From assembly GCA_002480735.1 (NCBI GenBank), contig DLCS01000187.1:6649-12871 (forward strand): a DNA stretch of 6,223 nt. Reading direction: 5' to 3'. Positions 6,036 through 6,223 of this stretch are shown here, piece by piece. Position numbers and translations under genes: made by a program. Position 1 is the stretch's first letter. Every line of letters starts with the position of its first letter. The notes beneath the pieces were generated by a model, which searched no databases, had not been told where the DNA came from, and saw only the letters and a list, made by a program, of their open reading frames with translations. The DNA is from Bacillaceae bacterium UBA7792 (GTDB taxonomy: Bacteria; Bacillota; Bacilli; Bacillales; Cytobacillaceae).

Positions 6036-6223
6036 TATTTCTTCCTCCAACTCGGGATAAAAATGCTTCCTGGATAAATTTTAAGATTATAAATAAAGTC
6101 AATAATATTGGTCGAGATAAATTGACAGATAATCGCGAAGATAACAATTTTATAATCAATGACGAGGGCGGTTAATAAAAAGATCAGCAGGTTAATCCCC
6201 ATCATCACCTTACCTGGACTCCA
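6035..6223 (-). CDS. C-terminal end of a membrane protein, probably YitT/DUF161 family (partial)
   Basis: The frame is open from the right edge for 62 codons to a TAA at 6037-6035. It reads WSPGKVMMGIN, then two hydrophobic segments (about residues 9-23 and 26-43), then STNIIDFIYN (37-46) and a short end KIYPGSIFIPSWRKK. The pattern of GK..MGIN, a hydrophobic helix, then a conserved (S/T)..IIDF reminds me of YitT-family integral membrane proteins of unknown function. Long YitT members continue into a soluble DUF2179 domain, and this one stops soon after the last helix. An internal ATG pair (6205-6200) with AAGGTG almost touching it could be misread as a small-protein start, but the spacing is too short and the frame continues upstream. 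It is convergent to the lsr operon and probably unrelated to it. Confidence 0.6.
   Translation of the reverse strand, partial: WSPGKVMMGINLLIFLLTALVIDYKIVIFAIICQFISTNIIDFIYNLKIYPGSIFIPSWRKK

Noticed and set aside
5860..6159. Minus-strand 99-residue open frame across the cupin end, terminator and YitT-like gene
   Set aside because: It reads through the terminator hairpin and conflicts with the cupin frame and with the better-supported minus-strand frame ending at 6035.
5975..6175. Plus-strand 66-residue open frame downstream of the cupin
   Set aside because: It contains the whole terminator stem and is antisense to the YitT-like coding end; its lysine/leucine-rich start is just the hairpin translated.

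Overview
The window looks like the chromosome of an AT-rich, low-GC Gram-positive bacterium, most likely a member of the Bacillaceae. The evidence is purine-rich Shine-Dalgarno sites ahead of nearly every gene, two good sigma-A-type promoters, and a near-perfect CcpA (cre) operator. It carries most of an Lsr system, which imports, phosphorylates and senses the quorum-sensing signal autoinducer-2 (AI-2).

Layout. The left arm is on the minus strand, read right to left. It holds lsrA (2703-1198, double ATPase), lsrC (1205-204, permease) and the first 66 codons of lsrD (198-1, second permease, cut by the window edge). The three genes are packed with an 8-nt overlap and a 5-nt gap, so they form one operon. 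Its remaining genes (in enteric bacteria lsrB, lsrF and lsrG) would lie beyond the left edge. A 360-bp AT-rich divergent control region (2704-3063) follows. It contains one promoter for each arm, a cre-like site just inside the lsrA transcript, a perfect 12-bp palindrome just inside the lsrR transcript, and a related half-site motif on the lsrA side.

The right arm is on the plus strand: lsrR (3064-3990, SorC/DeoR-type repressor), lsrK (4017-5582, AI-2 kinase) and a 117-residue single-domain cupin (5605-5958). All are closely spaced with their own ribosome sites. A strong hairpin terminator (6002-6035) closes the arm. From the right edge, the C-terminal end of a membrane protein (6223-6035, minus strand, probably YitT/DUF161 family) converges on the same terminator.

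How it should work (family knowledge applied to this locus). LsrA, LsrC and LsrD, with a binding protein outside the window, import AI-2. LsrK phosphorylates it. Phospho-AI-2 releases LsrR from the divergent promoters, giving positive feedback. The cre site suggests that preferred sugars shut off uptake through CcpA, doing the job that CRP does in enteric bacteria. The cupin is the part not explained by the classical Lsr model. All metal ligands of the cupin motif are present, and its place directly behind lsrK suggests it acts on AI-2 or phospho-AI-2. That role is inference only.
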